DNA of 8,257 nt, taken from the NCBI GenBank assembly GCA_937924675.1, contig CALEVL010000205.1, forward strand, positions 1 through 8,257. The letters run 5' to 3'. Made by a program: the position numbers and the translations under genes. The number at the start of each line of letters is the position of its first letter. Within the stretch, counting starts at the first letter, position 1. This stretch comes from an uncultured Ignavibacteria bacterium (lineage in GTDB: Bacteria > Bacteroidota > Ignavibacteria > Tepidaquicellales > Tepidaquicellaceae). Under the pieces are notes generated by a model. The model had not been told where the DNA came from. It saw only the letters and a list, made by a program, of their open reading frames with translations, and ran no database searches. Below are positions 6,138 to 8,257 of this stretch, in pieces.

Positions 6138-6168
6138 TTTCAATAAACCACCCATCCGGGTAATTTAC
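6138..6168 (+). promoter_or_regulatory. candidate promoter of the third cargo gene
   Basis: TTTC (6138-6141), 19 bases, then TAATTTAC (6161-6168) approximates the Bacteroidetes-type promoter layout and lies 20 bases before the ATG at 6189. The element resembles that at 4535-4542 in spelling and distance. ACCC ATCC GGGT (6150-6161) forms a small possible hairpin over the spacer. Both boxes are imperfect, so transcription through from the upstream gene is equally possible across the 108-base gap. Confidence 0.25.
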
Positions 6169-6188
6169 ACTAACTCAAGCAAGATGCT

Positions 6189-7547
6189 ATGAAAGTATTG
6201 CTTACACACATCATTCTGCTTCTTACCTCAATTACCCTCACTGCGCAGCCGATTACCTGGCAGAGGACTTATGGAGGCGCTAATATGGATTACGGATACT
6301 CAATAGTACAAACATTGGATGAAGGTTTTATTGCGGTTGGATTAAAGCGAGTAAGTACATCTTCATTTATGTTCGCCATGAGACTGGACAGATTTGGCGA
6401 TACTATATGGACAAAAACATTTCCATCAAATCCTGCATCACGAATTGTGGCATTGTCTGATGGTCATTTTGTAATCAGCAGCTCGTATTCTCAGGATCCC
6501 CTTATTAAAATAGACTTGAACGGAAACGTCCTGTGGGCAAATTATAATGAAGCAGGTGCCATTGAGGCATCAAGAGACTCTGGCTTCTATGTCAACCGAA
6601 GCGGATTATTAAGGTATTATAATAATGACGGCATTGTAATGTGGTCTTTCGACATTTTACAGTACCTAGATTCTGCAGAGCTTTGGGATATTGGCACTTT
6701 TCCGGGGAATGACGTGCTAATAATTGGAGTCGTCCATGATTCGCTCCCTGGACTAAATAGATTCATTCTCAAAGTTAATAAATACGGACAGTTTGAGTTC
6801 TTCAGACGATTTAATTCTATTTATTGGCCAAACAGAGTCGTATGCCCTGACAGCAACAGTCTTGTGTATTCTTCGATAAGAGATCGTTCTGTTTTTTTGG
6901 TAAAATACGATCTCAATGGTAACTTGCTATGGAGTAATAAACTGGACACTCTAATCCCGCCTAATGCAGCCACTTCATTGGAAGACCTTGTTGAATGCAA
7001 TGACAAAGGCTTTGCAATGACCGGTTGGTATCATGCGGGTGATTATGATTATTTTGTACGCGTCCTAAGAGCAGATCTGTTGGGCAATTTGCAGTGGAAA
7101 CGTTTATACGGCTTTGGTGATGCTGATTTTGGGGAATGCTTACTTCAAACAATTGATAGCGGATTTGCTGTAATCGGGATACGAGACAATTTCAACCTTG
7201 GCGATATATACATAATAAAGACAGACAAGTCAGGATTTGCCAATCCACCTGTTAACATTTCAGTCCACGAAGAACTTGTTGAAGATTCTAGCCTTGGGGT
7301 TAAGTTATATCCAAATCCATTCAATTCATTTTTGACAATTGAATTCGACTTACATTTTTCAAGGACCGCAACTATCAGGATTTTTGACAATTTGGGAAAA
7401 GAAGTAAGATCCATTTACCGCTCTGATTTCACAATTGGAACAAACAGGATACGGATTGATTCAGAAGGCTTGCCTTCAGGTATCTATTTCTGCAAAATAG
7501 CCACAAATGAGTCAGTGGCAATCTCCAAAATGCTCCTAATAAAATGA
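6189..7547 (+). CDS. exported beta-propeller protein with T9SS type A sorting domain
   Basis: A 452-residue exported protein, similar in plan to the preceding one. Residues 1-19 or 1-20 are a signal peptide (MKVLLTHIILLLTSITLTA, cut near TAQ). ITWQRTYGG then opens the mature protein, as is common in T9SS propeller cargo (W.(K/R)TYGG followed by QT.D.GFI..G). Seven blade repeats are seen at about residues 64 (MRLDRFGDTIW), 105 (IKIDLNGNVLW), 141 (LRYYNNDGIVMW), 193 (LKVNKYGQFEF), 237 (VKYDLNGNLLW), 292 (VLRADLLGNLQW) and 342 (IKTDKSG). Residues 371-452 (VKLYPNPFNS, FDNLGKEV, SGIYFCKI, final KMLLIK) form the T9SS sorting domain. The opening strand likely completes the seventh blade. Its stop is nine bases before the next gene, so the two are probably co-transcribed. 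The ligand is unknown; no catalytic motif is seen. Confidence 0.92.
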   Translation: MKVLLTHIILLLTSITLTAQPITWQRTYGGANMDYGYSIVQTLDEGFIAVGLKRVSTSSFMFAMRLDRFGDTIWTKTFPSNPASRIVALSDGHFVISSSYSQDPLIKIDLNGNVLWANYNEAGAIEASRDSGFYVNRSGLLRYYNNDGIVMWSFDILQYLDSAELWDIGTFPGNDVLIIGVVHDSLPGLNRFILKVNKYGQFEFFRRFNSIYWPNRVVCPDSNSLVYSSIRDRSVFLVKYDLNGNLLWSNKLDTLIPPNAATSLEDLVECNDKGFAMTGWYHAGDYDYFVRVLRADLLGNLQWKRLYGFGDADFGECLLQTIDSGFAVIGIRDNFNLGDIYIIKTDKSGFANPPVNISVHEELVEDSSLGVKLYPNPFNSFLTIEFDLHFSRTATIRIFDNLGKEVRSIYRSDFTIGTNRIRIDSEGLPSGIYFCKIATNESVAISKMLLIK

Positions 7548-7550
7548 GGA
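7547..7550 (+). promoter_or_regulatory. AGGA ribosome binding site for the fourth gene
   Basis: AGGA overlaps the last base of the upstream stop codon and lies six bases before ATG 7557. It is the only gene here with a well-placed Shine-Dalgarno, which supports this start and fits an internal operon position. Confidence 0.5.
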
Positions 7551-7556
7551 TAAAGA

Positions 7557-8257
7557 ATGAAGACTATCATGTTTCTCCTGCTGACAACCTGTTTCTCTAT
7601 TTTTTCATATGCCACAAATCCAACTTGCGAGATATATGTCAACAACAGAATACCGGGAGTAAATCTGTTCATACGCTTTTATCCGGTTGGAGTAGTATTC
7701 CAAAAGGAAGTATATGTAAGTGAGCAATATCAGAGGTATTCCATGAGGTCACAAGATTTCATACCATTTGATCAATCCAAAAGAGGAGTCACTCGTAAGT
7801 TTGAGCATCCTGATAGTAATAGAATGAAGTACATTGTTGGATTGGATGGTTATGCTCTTAATAATCGAGGAAGCATCACTGGTTTTTTCCAACTCCCAAG
7901 TGACACAGCTGTGCCATCTGATTATACAAAATGGTTGCTGTTAGGTAGCGATGCCAGCGATAATGATGCCTTAGATGGTTTGTTTGGAATTGGCATGTAT
8001 GTACTCGAGGTTTGGACAGAAGCCTCAATGGAAGTGGGTCCGGAATTAGTTCTCCCCATTGACTGGCTCGACTTCTATTATCCGTATGGGTCTGAAGACG
8101 GACGCCAAGATTTGACATTGAGAATTTACTCTCTTTCTCCATTAGATGTGACTTTTCAATGGTCTGCTGGCAATACCGAGGATGAACTCCCCCTCTTCGG
8201 CACAGGCAGTCCACCATACAATGGCGGTATTCAGGTTTACAAACAGTACCATCGTTA
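7557..8257 (+). CDS. exported protein of unknown function (partial, runs off the window)
   Basis: The frame is open from ATG 7557 to the window end (233 codons, no stop). Residues 1-19 (MKTIMFLLLTTCFSIFSYA) are a signal peptide with likely cleavage before TNPTC; the cysteine at residue 12 lacks a proper lipobox, so a lipoprotein is less likely. The mature part is not recognised. It has a beta-rich look, aromatic and glycine-rich stretches (WLDFYYPYGSEDG) and an acidic patch SDASDNDALDG (131-141) that could bind a metal. No LD..G..W blade repeats or FG-GAP loops are visible in the part present, so it differs from its three neighbours. Whether it carries a T9SS tail cannot be seen. The nine-base gap and the AGGA site link it to the propeller gene upstream; the two products may act together, which is inference from position only. 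Confidence 0.85.
   Translation, partial: MKTIMFLLLTTCFSIFSYATNPTCEIYVNNRIPGVNLFIRFYPVGVVFQKEVYVSEQYQRYSMRSQDFIPFDQSKRGVTRKFEHPDSNRMKYIVGLDGYALNNRGSITGFFQLPSDTAVPSDYTKWLLLGSDASDNDALDGLFGIGMYVLEVWTEASMEVGPELVLPIDWLDFYYPYGSEDGRQDLTLRIYSLSPLDVTFQWSAGNTEDELPLFGTGSPPYNGGIQVYKQYHR

Noticed and set aside
7876..8217. A 113-codon minus-strand open frame at the window end
   Set aside because: It is antisense to the partial exported protein at 7557-8257, whose frame has a signal peptide and an AGGA site; the antisense product is Arg/His-rich without any domain.

Overview
The window reads as a piece of an FCB-group bacterium, most likely Ignavibacteria or another Bacteroidota/Chlorobiota relative. Base composition is moderately AT-rich. 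Three consecutive large secreted proteins end in the type A C-terminal sorting domain of the type IX secretion system (T9SS), with the (N)YPNPFN motif, a DILGRE-like middle segment, a SG(A/I/V)YF segment and a final (V/I/L)K. The PNPFNP spelling and the composition of the first large protein are typical of Ignavibacteria-like genomes. The taxonomic call is inference from recognised motifs, not from a database search.

Layout: positions 1-211 may hold the 3' end of an unrecognised gene. Positions 212-1061 are a long intergenic stretch with decayed dispersed repeats (two TCAGGAC hairpins, a CTCTGCGAC-type array, a CCACGCGTGG palindrome). Positions 1062-4142 encode a 1026-residue exported protein: an N-terminal FG-GAP-associated region, seven calcium-type FG-GAP blades, an Ig-like/Fn3-like stalk and a T9SS tail. 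Its frame carries three repeat insertions: eleven 21-bp units, a C7/G7/G7 hairpin element and a 7-nt-period array. Directly after its three tandem stop codons lies a second, paralogous copy of the last 27 codons of a T9SS tail. Each tail is followed by the same 22-nt hairpin. Positions 4575-6080 and 6189-7547 encode two proteins of matching architecture: signal peptide, seven 'LD..G..W' propeller blades, T9SS tail. Nine bases after the second, at 7557, starts a fourth exported protein that runs off the window end.

Together the genes look like a cluster of T9SS cargo: surface-attached or released beta-propeller proteins sharing one export and anchoring route. No secretion machinery, enzyme, RNA gene, CRISPR array or transposase is visible, and the ligands of the propellers cannot be told from sequence alone. 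The most interesting feature is how heavily dispersed and tandem repeats have entered the first gene and its 3' end, including signs of tail exchange between paralogous cargo genes. I do not see a clear new defence, mobile or metabolic system.
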